Shown: positions 31,512 to 44,664, counted from the stretch's first letter. The stretch: 64,000 bases of DNA from Pomphorhynchus laevis (GCA_012934845.2 WNNJ02001347.1:62001-126000); one strand, 5' to 3'. Program-made: numbers and translations. Notes: generated from the sequence alone by a model not told the origin.

Positions 31512-31726
31512 ATTTCGACAAGCAAACTACACGATTAAGGCTTCAAAATTTGTGAATAAATATTAAATTCATTTAGAGGAAACATTTTGTAAATTCAATT
31601 ATTAAAAATAAAAGAATTAAGAAAATATTGTCAGTTTACTAAATTTTCTAATTTAGACAAATTATGTAAATTATCTAAAAGACGATTTCTAATTTTTCTA
31701 ATTAGAAAAATTATTTTTTGATGATG

Positions 31727-31870
31727 CAGAACAGACTTCACAAAATCGGGAGTGGAAGTCACTTTTAACCACGCTGGCTAACTTAATTGATTTTGAGGAA
31801 GACGACGAATCGCTAGTTTTTGTGGGATCGGGATGTATATGGCTATTAAAATAGAACAGACACTATCTCT
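31727..31870 (-). mobile_element. Second piece of the LINE ORF1, split by LINE-A copy 4
   Basis: Nearly identical to 30,640-30,790. The homology resumes at 33,181-33,220 (CTGAATCCGATAGATTCA), on the other side of LINE-A copy 4. It is therefore the pre-insertion target. Confidence 0.8.
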
Positions 31871-33180
31871 GCCGCTTTTCGCTCTAATCACTCTACTGAA
31901 ATTGTCTGCCTTAAAGTTTATAATGACTTACTCATCTCGCGCGATCATAAATTATGTAGTGTCATAGTTTCTCTTGATCTATCGTCTGCTTTTGACATCG
32001 TCGATCACTCGATTCTTCTACATCGCCTTCGTCATGATTATGGCTTCTCTTTACCCACTGTATCATGGTTTTCTTCATATCTGTCAAACCGTACATTTCG
32101 CGTCTATTCTAACTCTTCTCTCTCCAATCATTCATCCATCCCGACCGGTGTTCCACAAGGCTCCGTATTAGGCCCTATGCTTTTCTCTCTTCTTCTCGGT
32201 GACTTGTCTTCGATTTCTCATAAATTTAACTTCCATGTTATGCAATATGCTGATGACATTCTCATCTATGCTCATGCACCTGTTTATCGTATTCACGATC
32301 TTAGTGTTTCCGCTTCGGACTGTCTTGTCTCAATTTCCAATTATCTTTCTTCCCTTCGCCTTTCTCTGAATCTTGATAAATCCAAAATTATGTGGATCCT
32401 ACCTCGACGCCTCGGCTTCGAACCTCCCTCCGTATCATTAAATTCAACAATTCTTCCAATCGTTGATAATCTCGTTTTCCTAGGCTTCCATTTCGACAAC
32501 CGACTTTCACTTAAACCTTTCGTTAGAGATAAAGTACGCTCATCTACCTTGATACTCCGCAACCTCCGTCAAGTTCGTAGATTGATCGATTTCCCTTCTT
32601 GTATGACTCTCATATCTTCTCTTCTTTTCTCAAGACTTGATTACTGTCTTAGTCTATTTTCCAACTCACCTAAATCCACTCTTCTTCCTTTACAACGCAT
32701 CATCAACGCTGCCGTCCGAGTTCTCCTCCGTCTTCGTCGTTTTGATCATACATCCCACTATCTTGTTTCTCTTGATTGGCCTACCATTTATTGTCGTGTT
32801 CAAATTCGTCTTCTTATCATTGCTTTTCGCCTTATAACTTCTCATACCCCTTCATTTCTCAACCTTCCTTTTCTCGACAATTCTCGTACTGTGTATTGTG
32901 CTCTGCGTTCCCGTAATTCCCTTCTTTTACATGTCCCAATCTACTCTACCTCTTTTGGCTTCCGCTCCTTCGTTGTGGCTGCTCCTCTCTTGTGGAATCA
33001 ACTGCCTATTCATATCCGCCAATCAACATCTATGCCGTACTTCAAACGCCAAATCCAATTTTATTTCAACAATTAACTAATAACCTGTGATCTTTGATGT
33101 TCTTTTTTTGTTTGTTAGTGGTCATGTAAGCGTGCATTTTGCACGCATTTGCCACGTTAAATAAATTATTGTATTATTAT
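31871..33180 (+). mobile_element. LINE-A copy 4, with 7-bp target duplication
   Basis: A 5'-truncated LINE-A. Motif A SLDLSSAFDIVDHSIL sits at about 31,970, GVPQGSVLGPMLFSLLLGDL at about 32,150, and motif C QYADDILIYAHAP at about 32,240. The open C-terminal part runs to 33,076 (299 codons from 32,177). The 3' end has the stem GTGCATTTTGCAC, TTTGCCACGTTAAATAAA and a (TTA)n tail. TATCTCT flanks it at 31,864-31,870 and 33,181-33,187. RT from motif B on is open, so this is a fairly young copy. Confidence 0.92.
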
Positions 33181-33229
33181 TATCTCTATCGTTACTGAAT
33201 CCGATAGATTCAGGTACTGAATATATTCA

Positions 33230-34380
33230 ATATTTCGGCATTTATGTTGTTTATTTTATAATTATATTAAATACGTAGACTCAGTTAGCTGATTTAATTG
33301 GTTCTTTTGCTCGTTCTCTGGTTGTCTCACTTCTTGGCTCTTCTTTGATAATAATTATCAAATGGCTCTTTGGTCTTCTTGGCTCTTTGTATGTAGTGTA
33401 TGTTATTTATCTAAATGTAAATAGTTAATTTAATAGCCAAGAAAGTTCAAAACTTGTAAGAATTTTAATAACCAAGACTTTTTAACTCCTTATTAATAAT
33501 ATTGATATTATTAATAATTAATTGTTTTTTAGTAAACTTTTTTTATTTTTTAATTCGTTAAGATTTAAATATAAATTTAGTCATATCATCTTTTGAGTCT
33601 TCAAGAAATTATTATTATTTAATTAATAATATAATAAATTATATAAGTTTCACAAAATAAATTTATTCTATAAACAATGGAATTAAAAGATATATTGACA
33701 TATTTATTTAGGTACATATTCCCCATTTATAAATGCGGATTATGTCTAAAATATTGAGTGAGTTCAATTCTTCCAGAGTAAAATTTGCTATTTTACACGT
33801 CATATATGAATATTATTTTCATAGCTATTTTGAAGACTATTTTAAAGCTTTGATACGTTGTTCTAAAAAATTCATTATACATGTCTCATTATGAAAAAAT
33901 GAGACTGTGACGTAGGTAAATTCTACAGGTGTGTAATTGCCCACAATTTTAAATATGTTTGTGTTTTTAATTTGTAACACTTGAAATATACATGATAGCG
34001 TACACCGATGCTTTGACATGTCCATGACATCCATGCTTTATATTTCTTTAAATTTAAGAAAAATGAAATTTATATTATTATTGAGTACAAGACAAAGCCG
34101 CAAATGGTTGTTCAGTCTGTCTACTGTTGATATAAAAATAAAAAAAATGAAGTGTCGAATGTAATCAGCCGAATTGTAGTTCAACACTGACGAGTATTAG
34201 GTGAGTTTGAAAATACACCAAGATAGTAATCGAGTCTTGATAATATGAGAGAAGATATGAGATTCATAGTATTTCATTTAGTATTATTGACTGCCAAAAT
34301 AGCAAAGCTCAAAACAGGGGCATCACAGTAAAAAAGAGAGAGAAATAAAAAATAGTCAACAAAATAGCTGAAACGAGTCA
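33230..34380. other. AT-rich intergenic stretch
   Basis: No LINE, PLE or conserved coding block was recognised. A 65-codon minus-strand frame at 33,837-34,034 contains VGNYTPVEFTYVTVSFFHNE. It could be an exon but has no supporting motif. Confidence 0.45.
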
Positions 34381-36087
34381 GGATTCAAAGCGGAATTCAG
34401 CACGAATATAATTCTTCAATTCTGATACATTTGTCGCCTCAACAACAGTAGATGGTAATTTATTCCAATGTTTGGCAATTCGATGTCTTATGCCACCTCG
34501 GTTCCGCTTCGGTCCCAGTTTGTGTACCAGTTTAATCTTGTGTCCTCGTAGATTTTCATTAGCATAAAGTGTAAATAGAGGGTTTAAAACGTGCTTAGAA
34601 GAGTGCAGTGTCCTTTACACCAACATCAAATCTGCTTTATTTAAGGACGTCTCAACATCGCATATGTCTAGAACGTCTAGTCTCTGAGGATAGGGAATAT
34701 CTCGAATACAAGAAACCATATGGCTAGCTTTACGGAGAATGCCCTCTAGTAAACACAAATCACCCTTAGATTGCGTAAAGACTGCTGATGAAGCATATAG
34801 CATATGAGAAAGGACAATCGAGGGGAACAGCACCCTAAATGAGTCAACATCTATTGAACCTAGCGTTCTTCGTAGTAGCCCTAGGATGCGTTGACATTTG
34901 CTTACAATATATCTTACATGAGGACCCGATGACAGATTATTAGATAATATGATATCGATATCCTTGACTTGATCAACATTCTTAATGGTAGCACCGCCTA
35001 AAGTGTACGAGCCAGATTACATCAACTGACCTAAATGCATGTGATATGTCTTTTCTATGCTAATAGTAAGATTATGTAAGTTGCACCACGAGTGTATGAA
35101 ATTTATGTCCTTCTGAAGCCGGTTATGATCTGAAAGATCCCGAATACCATTCCAAATTTTGATATCATCTGCGTACTTCGAAAATGAGCAATTGGCATGA
35201 CACATGTCATTGACATATATGTTGAACAGAGTAGGACTTATGACTGAACCTTGAGGTACGCCACTCGACATTGTTCGCCAACGTTATAAAGTGTTCTTAG
35301 CTTTCACCGCAAATAACCTATCTTGGAGGAAACAACTTAACCATCAAAGGATACTACCTCTAATGCCCACATCAAATAATTTACTAATTAAAATGGTATG
35401 ATTAACCCTCTTGAATGCCTTTGATAAATCGAAAAATAGAATATTAACTCCATGTCCAACCTTTAAGGAATCACACCAGCTAGCCCGTGCACTAACTAAA
35501 TTAGTAGTAGTGGACCACCCATGTCGGAAACCATGTTGATTAACATTTAGAATACAATATTTTTCTAGGTATGATGTCAGAGAGCGCAAAATTAACTTTT
35601 CCAGAATCTTGCATGCCTCACAAGTCAGGCTCACTGGTCTATAATTCCCAGCAGCAGATCTTGAACCTTTCTTGAAAATAAGCTTAATGGTGACTTTTCC
35701 CACTCAAAAGGTAAAATTCCTGAATCTATGGAGCAACGGTAAATAAGCCAAAGCGGAAAGCATAGTGCTGATGTAGCCTCTCGCAATACGATCGATGGTA
35801 TATTATCAGGACCACTAATGGACGAAGGTTTTGATTTTCTAAGATCATCGAATACATCCAGAACAGAGAATTCGACACTGGATAATATAGGGTGATCTAT
35901 AATATCAGATAAAAGTAACTGATAGCTATCATTTAAAGGACTCGATACGCTAGGAAGTTCATAGTGATCTGTAAATGCTTCTGCAATTTCGCTCGCATTA
36001 TTGATAGAATTTCCCTCGGAGTTTATTAAGCTAAACGAATCCCATTGAGAATAGCTTCGTCTCGGAACTTCAATTCTTAATGTCGTC
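34380..36087 (-). mobile_element. LINE-D, RT part
   Basis: Minus-strand blocks in order: EVPRRSYSQWDSFSLINSEG, DNIPSIVLREATSAL, NYRPVSLTCEACKILEKLIL, QHGFRHGWSTTTNLV, motif A ILFFDLSKAFKRVNH, motif B SGVPQGSVISPTLFNIYVND, motif C SFSKYADDIKIWNGI, and the C-terminus LYASSAVFTQSKGDL, ending near 34,380. Stops and frame changes separate the pieces. It resembles LINE-B in layout but is clearly a different family. Its upstream part lies at 36,800-37,345. Confidence 0.85.
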
Positions 36088-36790
36088 ATGGAGTATAGGG
36101 ATCTGGGTGTCATGGTGCATAGGACATTGAAATTCCGATCAAATACAGAGTTTGCCTATAGCAAGGCTTTGCGAGCTATGTACTGCTTCAAAAATGCATT
36201 TAATCGTATTAATCCATACGTCTTCAAACGGCTTTACTGCGCTCTTGTTCGCCCGCATATAGAGTACTGCGTGCAAGCAGTTTTTCCATACACTAAGAAA
36301 GAGTTCAATAGACTAGAGTCAATCCTTCGTAGAGGTTCTCGAATGTGTATGGATGGATCATATTCATATCGTGAGCGGCTTGAATTTCTAAAGATACCAT
36401 CTTTGGGTCAGAGGCAATATTACCTAGACCTTGTTGCATTATGGCGAATGGTTAATGGGATAGATGGTTTTCCCTCGTGCTATGTTAAAGTTTGTTCTCA
36501 GACGCATCGTGGCCACCCGTTGAAACTATTTAAGTTTCCCCACGGTAAAGTAGTGAGTTTGGCTAGGCTCTCACATCGAGCATTAAACGCCTGGAACACG
36601 TTGCCAGGAGAAATAGCATGTACCAAGGACTTATCTCAATTTAAAGTTCAACTTCGTCAGTGGATTAACGATCATGGCATTCCGAATGTATACAATATTA
36701 TGTAACCGCTATTAACTTTTTTTTTCTTCTTTTCTTTTTTATTTCCTATGTGATCAGTTGAAACAGCCATTTGGCTATAACTTGTAATAC
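36088..36790 (+). mobile_element. LINE-C copy 2, inserted in LINE-D
   Basis: An open frame of about 205 codons begins YRDLGVMVHRTLKFRSNTEF and continues LKRLYCALVRPHIEYCVQAV, RRGSRMCMDGSYSYRERLEF and LNAWNTLPGEIACT. This is the RT thumb and C-terminus of the family seen at 8.6-10.2 kb. The 3' UTR contains CAGCCATTTGGCTATAACTT and ends in a (CTAATAAATA) tail. It is heavily 5'-truncated but open. Confidence 0.88.
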
Positions 36791-36799
36791 TAATAAATA

Positions 36800-37345
36800 T
36801 CTAATAAATAAATCTCTGACCACGAATAAAACTAAATATATTTTGAGAATTCTGATTAAAGGACTTACACGTGCTAGTAATATAGGTATGACGTTTACTT
36901 CGTTTAATCGAAGTGGCTCTATTTCTAATATCCTTGTATGAGGAGAAAGATCTAATACCCCGTTTGAAATCCAGGAAGGCGCGATCTCGTTCTACTAGAA
37001 GAGATCGTAGGGACGCATCCACCCATACAAAATGCTTCAGTCTTTTTCGAATAGAGCAAACAGCTGTATGTGTCAATAATATTGAGAGTAAAGTATTTCG
37101 GAAAAAGTCCCACGCTGAATGTATTCCTAAAATATAAGGGTTGGGCCATTGAATATTTGAGAGAAGAGTTATAATAGTGGAATAATCGGCTTTCTTGAAA
37201 TTCGGAAATTTATTACAATTAGAAGATACCTTGAGATCAAGGTTAATAAGAAAATCGATGGTATCATGATCACTTGAACGGATTGGAGGACCGTACTTAA
37301 TATTCCCAATAGCATTCTCCTTTACATTAAGACAAATGTTAAGCA
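36800..37345 (-). mobile_element. LINE-D, endonuclease end and linker
   Basis: Minus-strand open frame: PIRSSDHDTIDFLINLDL (the S-D-H end of an APE-type endonuclease), then a linker with a WDFFRNTLLSILL helix, FVWVDASLRSLLVERDRAFL, and SFIRGQRFIY. It belongs in front of the LINE-D RT part at 34,380-36,087; a LINE-C fragment separates them. Confidence 0.8.
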
Positions 37346-37439
37346 TTTGTCATGAATCCACTTCATTAGGCATTCATTAGTCATGAATCCACTTCCTCAC
37401 TTGAAGTTTGATTAATAGCTGGAGGCACAATTAATTTCC

Positions 37440-37850
37440 TCAGGTAGTGCATTTCAAATGCTGATTGCACGATGTGAGTGTCTCATTATTCGAGGATTTT
37501 TACCAGCGGGAAATTTATAAAGGGTTAGGCGATGTCCACAACAATTTGTAGTTCTAAACTTTATAACATTTGTGGAATATCTTTCAAAAGATTTGACAAT
37601 TGGCCACATTGTCAAGAGATCAAGATACATTAGTTTTTGTCTCATTGAAGATAAACCTAACAAGAGTAACCTGTCCTCATACGAATACGAATTATGAAAG
37701 CAAATTCGATACCCGCGACGAATCACTAATTTAATATCGGTAATTTCTTTTTTAGTAAATGGAAAAACAGCTTAAATGCAATACTCAAGATGTGGACGAA
37801 CCAAAGAATAATAAAGGAGTTTGAAAACAAACGGATTTATTCTCAAAAAG
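37440..37850 (-). mobile_element. LINE-C copy 3, C-terminal scrap
   Basis: The minus strand reads IRRGYRICFHNSYSYEDRLL, LSSMRQKLMYLDLLTMWPIV and GHRLTLYKFPAGKNPR. It is closest to the copies at 46.56-47.4 kb. Only the region after the RT palm is present. Confidence 0.75.
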
Positions 37851-38020
37851 CAATTTTTGATACAATATCAAAAATTGATAAATTTTTTGATAAATAAAAA
37901 ATACTATTTAAAAAATATTTCATCAAAGATTTTTGATGCAATATTTGTGGAATATCCTTCAAAGGATATCCTTCAAAGGATATTTGGGTTAAATAAATTC
38001 TTGATTAAAACTACTTCTAC

Positions 38021-38300
38021 ATTCCAGATTATTCTTGTCAGTTCCAGATTATTCCTGTCAGTTCCAAATAATTCCTGTCAGTTCCAGATTATTCCTGTCA
38101 GTACCAGATTATTCCTGTCAGTTCCAGATTATTCCTGTCAGTTCCAGATTATTCCTGTCAGTTCCAGATTATTCCTGTCAGTTCCAGATTATTCCTGTCA
38201 GTTCCAGATTATTCCTGTCAGTTCCAGATTATTCCTGTCAGTTCCAGATTATTCCTGTCAGTTCCAGATTATTCCTGTCAGTTCCAGATTATTCCTGTCA
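38021..38300. repeat. 20-bp minisatellite, 14 units
   Basis: Fourteen consecutive 20-base units of GTTCCAGATTATTCCTGTCA, nearly all identical. Because 20 is not a multiple of 3, every frame cycles through the same 20-residue peptide and stays open; these open frames are not genes. It ends directly at the 5' end of LINE-A copy 5. Confidence 0.97.
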
Positions 38301-41300
38301 GTTCCGCTCGCTACGCTCGCGGATAGCTCAATCTCTCGATAAAAGGTCATACCTAGAAAAGCGCATATCAGATCCCTGTTTCTGATCAATCATCTTCCAC
38401 AATGGAATGCAATGATGGTTATACCAGTTTTGAATTCGGATGTGATTCCAAAGATTGTGATGTATGGACACTTGTTCGTGTTAAAATATCCGACCACTCG
38501 GTGTATAAACGTAAACAGTTCACATGCGGTTTTTGTACATCAATACAACTACTACAGTTATACTGCTCCTCTACTCTTGTATCACACACGATCACTCAGA
38601 CCAATGCTGTTTTAGATGTTTCCCTCGCATCAACACCTGACTTTGCATCTTATAATCCAATTATTGAACCTACTCTCACACACTTCTCGTTCAACTACGA
38701 ACTAAATTTCCATAAATCTTCCTAATTCTAACAATGCTAACGGTAAAGCTTTTCATCTCGTACCTCCTCTTTCCTATTCCTCCCCCAATCTAAATAAATC
38801 TCAAACTTCTTTATTCTCCTCACGTGCTACTTACTCGACCTCCCCTGTATCACCTCTCAATAATCTACATCCTTTCATCAAAATCATTTCCAGTAACATT
38901 TCCGATCAACCGATTCAACACTCCACTCCTGTCACACATGTCCCAACCTATCTTAATTCTCCTTACTCTACCTCCCACGTAACACTTCCAAATAATTTAC
39001 ATCCTTCATTTAAAATCATCTCCAGTCACATCTCTGATCAACTGATTCAACACCCCGCTCCTGTCACACTTGCTCCAAACAATATTAATTCTTTATCAAG
39101 CACCCCTGTCATTTCCACTTCTATCGGCTCATCTACCTCGACCCCTACCAGCTCTGTCCGTTCACCACTTCCACGAAATCGATTCTTTCTAATGATAACC
39201 CATCCATCTTCAATAATATCGATCCTGTATCCTTTATTCGTTTAAACTAATCCACTAAATCCAATCATCTCAGTACTCCACTCTTAAAAATCGTTTCTGA
39301 CATAGTTCACATATCTCTTCGGTACTCCCAACGTTTTAAACTTCTTACCACTTCATGTACTTGTCGTATCTTTCTTGACCGCTCTCCTTATGATACTGCT
39401 CAGCTCAATTTAGCTCGCATTGAGAAACATCGACTTGAAACAAACGGTGAGTAATCTCTATCAATCCGTAAAATCAACAGAAATGTTCACGCCCTATGCA
39501 CGAGGCCAAAAATCCGATGGCGTCCCGTCTCTCTCCCCAGTCTTCTTTGCTAGTCGATCTCGCTCTTGAACATACTTTTCGTCTTAGTCTTTTTAAAACT
39601 CGCTCCATTCTTCATAAAGCTGACCCGATCCTTGATATCTTCGATCAATTATCTATCGATATTCTCTGCATTTCCGAATCCTGGCACACTGACTCTGACG
39701 ATCTTGCCATTCGTTGTCTATGTCGCTCTTGTTGTTATTTAGTTGAATCAGCTCGTTCAATTATCTCTTCCACATCTACTGCTTCTAACCATGGTGGTAT
39801 CGTTGCTATTGCTCGTCACTCAACGTCTCTACCTAAAATTAATGCTAATATCCGTTGCACTTCTTTCGAATTACTAACATGCAGATCGTCAACTCCTTTC
39901 CCTCTTGAACTTGTGATTGCATACCGTCCAGGCTCAGCTGCCCCCACACTTATGTTCGTTGGCGAGCTTGCAGATCTCTCTCACTATTCATTGTATTATA
40001 CTCCTCCATTTGTTCTCGGTGACTTTAACATAAATCTTGATCGCCCCGCTGACCCTGACTATCACTTTAACTAATCTTTTTTCTGATTTTAACTATAAAT
40101 TACTTTCAACAAGCCCAACTCATATTCTCGGCGGTGCTCTCGACATCATTGTTGTTCCTAACTGCTTCAATGACTATACCTCCTTGTCAATTACTGATCC
40201 TGTTTTGTCCGATCATTTCCTTGTCACTCTTACTCGTACTCGTCCCCATCCTCCTTCTCCGCCTTTACCATTATCTACACCAAGTCGACCCTGGAAGCTT
40301 CTCGATATCCCTGTTCTCTGCACAGCCTTACTCAATTCTTCACTCTTTTCACTTCTTCTTAACTATCTCTCTCCCGATGATCTCTGCATTCTGTTTGATC
40401 CTGAACTTACGTCGATCCTCAATAACCTTCTGCCTAGTCGACTCCGACGCTCTCAGCGCTTGCGCCATGCTCCCTGGTTCGATTCTGAATGTAGTCTTTC
40501 TAAGCGTCGACTCCGTCACTCTTTTCGTATGTATAAACGCTTTCTTAAACGTTCACCCAACTCACTCCCTCCAAATCTCCGTGATTCCTACTTTTCTCTA
40601 TGCCGTTCATATCTCATTCTTATACGTACTAAACGTACTCTCTTTTAGCGAAATCAACTCGAGTCATCTTCCAACTTTAAATCTCATTGGAAAATCTTAA
40701 ACTCAATTCTTTCACGATCATCTACCCCTTGTAATATAAATCCTGATGAATTTTCTTCTTATCTACAAACTAAGCTATCTAATTTACTTTCCCTACTACC
40801 CGTAGCCCCCTTGTACCCACTCTTCTCTTTAAATACTTCCCTCCCAGAGCTATTCCACCTTCTTCCCTGTTTCGGCTGATGAAGTTTCTTCGGTTCTGCT
40901 GTCATTACCTAATAAAACCTCTCCTTCTGACCCAATTCCCACTCACTTGCTTAATAATATCTGCTCCTCTATCTCACTCTTCCTAACCACATTGTTCAAC
41001 TTGTCCATCCGTAGCCGTACATTTCCTTACATCTGGAAATGCGCAACTGTTCGTCCTCTTATCAAAAACAATCTCTCGACTCGTCAATACCATCTTCGTA
41101 CCGTCCAATCTCACTTCTCCTAACCATCTCTAAACTTCTAGAGCGTCTCGTTCTCAAGCAAGTTAATACATATCTATTTTCCTCCAACTTATTTCCACCA
41201 TTTCAAGCCGCTTTTCGTTCTAATCACTCTACCGAAATTGCATGTCTTAAAGTTTATAACGACTTCCTCATATCACCTTATCATAAATTATGTAGTGTCA

Positions 41301-41612
41301 CAGTTTATCTTGATGTATCGTTTGCTTTTGACATCGTTGATCACTCGATTCTTCATCGCCTTCGTCATGATAATGACTTCTCTTTACTCACTGTAGCTTG
41401 GTTTTCTTCACATCTATCAAACCGTACATTTCGCGTCTATTCTAACTATTCTTTCTCGCATCCTTCTTCCATCCCGTCCGGTGTTCAACAAGGCTCAGTA
41501 TTAGGCCCTATGAATTTCTCTCTTCTTCTCGGTGATTTGTCTTCGATTTCTCATAAATCTAACTTCCATGTTATGCAGTATTCTGATGACATTATCATCT
41601 ATGCTCATGCAC
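38301..41612 (+). mobile_element. LINE-A copy 5, near full length, main part
   Basis: This is the only LINE-A here with ORF1 and the endonuclease. ORF1 (38,402-38,725) opens with a Cys pattern resembling a PHD-type finger (GCDSKDCDVW, later FTCGFC). The region to about 39,480 is Ser/Pro/Thr-rich. The endonuclease lies at about 39,560-40,220: IDILCISESWHTDSDD, ANHGGIVAIARHS-like, ELVIAYRPGSAAP, FVLGDFNINLDRP and DPVLSDHFLVTLT. Then come the linker (APWFDSECSLSKRRLRHSF) and RT fingers to motif C (here QYSDDIIIYAHA at about 41,580). It is cut there by LINE-B and resumes at 45,084. YADD reads YSDD. Several frame breaks are present. Confidence 0.9.
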
Positions 41613-41697
41613 ATTATTATTATTATTATTATACATTCAACAACATACGAGCATTAGCTCAAATAGCTGGCTCACAATAAGTTCGTAAATAAATTAA

Positions 41698-44664
41698 TTA
41701 GTTTTTAAAATAAGGAAATGCAACACGAAACATTGCTTGATCCATTCGTAGTCTTATTTTAAAAGCACTAAGTGAACTGCATCCAACGGTGTCTGCATCA
41801 AGGTTGTTCCACAGCTCAACAATTCTTCTATCAAATTGCATCGCGCCCAATTTCTGTACTCTGTTTCTTCGAATAGTTAAAGAATGACCGCGAAGAACAT
41901 TTGAACAACGTAGTTGAACCCTACTCCGAAGAGGGTGATGAGGACGTTGGAATAAATGCCAAACAAGGCACATATCCATGTACCGACGGGTCCATGTGAC
42001 GGTCTCAAGTCCTAATGATCTCAGTCTGTCTTCATAAGGCAGCGACGCCAACGTTGGTGCTAGCTTTGTTGCCCTGCGAAGTACCCTCTCTGATTTCTTA
42101 TGTTCATGCACAGTACGTGGGTATACAACCGGAGCTGCATATAAAAGTCTACTCAATACATGTGCTAAAATCAGAGGCCGAAGAGCAGTCGGATTAACGC
42201 GAACAAACGCGCGTCGAATCATACCTATCATTTTATTGGAGTTGGCACAAGCTTGATCAGTGTGCTTTTTGGTTGATAAATTAGAGGTAACCCATACTCC
42301 TAAATCTTTGTAACTATCGACACTTTCCATAATACAGTCCTTATATGTGTAACAAGCTGATGTTAGTTGCTTGCGAGCATTACCAATAATACGCATGTGT
42401 TTGCATTTCGAAACATTTATCACAAGCTTGTTTAACGCCGCCCACAACTCCAAATTATCTATGTCAGTTTGCAAATTATCAACATCCTCACATGAATGAA
42501 TGGGCCGCCATATTTTTAAGTCATCTGCATACAAACATGATCGAGAGCGAATGCACCCAGGCAAATCGTTAACATAAATGCTGAATAAAAGCGGACCCAA
42601 AACTGAACCTTAAGGTACTCCAATATGACATTCTCTAGACACAGACAATGACCAATCGACAAGTACTCGAAAGCAACGATCACGAAGAAATTCTCTAATC
42701 CAATCAACTATTATGTTTGGGAGTCCAGTATTGACAAGTTTCTGAAGAAGTAGACCATGATCTACTCTATCAAAAGCTTTAGAAAAGTCGAAGAATATAA
42801 TGTCTGTATCGATATAATGTGTCTTATTCGCTGTCCAATCAAGATGAGCATCAAGCAAATTTGAAACAGTTGAATAACCCTCCCGAAATCCGTGCTGATT
42901 AGGGACTAAAATTTTTCCTACACGAAAAAACTCAACCATGTAGCGATGCACAAACCTCTCCAACACTCTACAGCAAATGCAGGTAATGCTCACCGGCCTA
43001 TAATTCTCGACGGAAGAGCGATCTCCCTTTTTGAAGTAGGGAAGAACAATTGACTGCTTCCACACATTAGGAAGAGATATTTCCAAGATTGACTGGCGAA
43101 AAATTGCACAGAGAGGAACGCAAATTGAGCCTGCTAATCTGCGCAGATAAACAGAAGGTAGTAAGTCACAACCTCTTGAATTATTTGCTTTTAGACGGCG
43201 TAATTCGGAATAGACTTTAGCTGGCGTTATCAAATTGTCAAGGTCCAACTCAAGACACGTGTCAGAGTAAGTCTTCAGCACACTAGATTCCATACAAAAA
43301 GTTTGATGTTCATTTGCGGGCTCTACTGAAGTGCAATAGTGTGCCGCAAACTCTTCAGCTAGGTCATTCTCAGAAATGTCATAGAAGTAGTGACAAATCG
43401 AAGAATCAACAGCTCCCCTGCTTGATAGGTACTGAAAAAGAACCTTTAAATCGTATTTATACTTGTTAGCTAATGCATTCTCAAATGCACACCGCTTCTT
43501 TCTCTTCAATGAATTGAATAAATTTCTTGCCTGTTTAAAAACATCATAACTACACTCCCCAACTTTGTAGCGATTGAAGATCAAATTACGAGTCCTCAAT
43601 GCTGAACGTAACTCAGAATCGAACCAGGGAGAATCTTTTCGACGTGTCCTGCTTCTAAGTGGAGAGAATAAAATAAGCAGCGACTCTAAGGTTCTCTGAA
43701 AGTAATTCCACGCGCCGTGTACTCCAACAACAGCGGGATCTCGCCAGGTAGCTGTTGAAAGTATTGACTTAATTGCACCTGTGTTGGTTTTGAAAGCATT
43801 AACCACTTGATTTTCACGCGGACCTCGAGTATCTTCTTGAAACCTTAACCTAATGATCAATACGCAATGATCAGACATACCGATCGGGGCATCATAACGG
43901 ATAGCGTTAATAATCTCACTGTTCGAAGATAAACATACATCTAATAGAGATCTACTGTCACTAGCAAAACGAGTGTAATTTTGAACATGCTGAGTTAAAC
44001 CACAATAGATGATACACTCCAGAAGGTCATAGGAAGCATGGTCACAAGTAGGAAAAGCCGTATACGAATTCCAATCAACCGAAGGCATATTCAAGTCACC
44101 AAGTATTAAAACATTGGAGGTACCTTTAGAATAAAGTTCTACTTCCCCAATCAGTTTATCTGTGGCGGCCAAGGGTGAACGATATACTACCCCCAGAACA
44201 AGCGGAGCGGTATGCATGAATTTTACCCGACACCACAAACTTTCGACTTTATTAGAAGAAGAAGTGCTAAGAATAGTTACTTTCACATCGTTGCTCACAT
44301 AAAGAATAACACCTCCACCTCTTCCACTTTTACGATCACTGCGGAAAACCAGATAACCAGGGATGGAGACTTCATTATCAATAATATCACTATATATCCA
44401 TGATTCTGTGATAGCGAGTAATTTAGGACGAATTAACTGAACTCTATATCTCAGTTCATCTATCTTCGATATAAGACTGCGAACATTACCATGGAGTATT
44501 TCACAATGCCCCAACATACCTCTGGGAGTATTCCTATCACCCCTTACACATCCAAATAACCCGGACGCTAAACCATTTAGACTCTGATAGGCAGAGTAGA
44601 CGAGCCCGTTTCGATTACAGAATGCACGCGAGGCGACATGACTAGTGGGCTCCAACTCAGCCAA
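41698..44664 (-). pseudogene. LINE-B copy 2 ORF2, one in-frame stop
   Basis: Two frames in the same phase (44,664-42,610 and 42,600-41,698) form one protein of about 985 residues, interrupted by a single TAA. The stop replaces the Gln codon of the VPQGSVLGPLLFS box (CAA in the copy at 18.5 kb). Endonuclease: ILHGNVRSLISKIDELRYRV, AITESWIYSDI, VLGVVYRSPLAA, LILGDLNMPSVDW, SDHCVLIIRL. RT: NYRPVSITCICCRVLERFV, IIFFDFSKAFDRVDHG, CLYADDLKIWRP. C-terminus: LLYAAPVVYPR, then ELWNNLDADTVGC. Otherwise it looks whole. Confidence 0.9.

Noticed and set aside
33837-34034. 65-codon minus-strand frame as a gene
   Set aside because: No motif, no neighbouring exons and an AT-rich context. It was noted only as a possibility in the spacer entry.
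38021-38385. Long repetitive open frames over the 20-bp minisatellite
   Set aside because: A 20-base period without stop words keeps all three frames open. The peptide is a by-product, not a gene.
40875-40900. CTGATGAAGTTTCTTC in LINE-A copy 5 as a ribozyme core
   Set aside because: It is coding sequence (DEVSS-type residues) shared by LINE-A copies, and no GAAA box with stem III follows.
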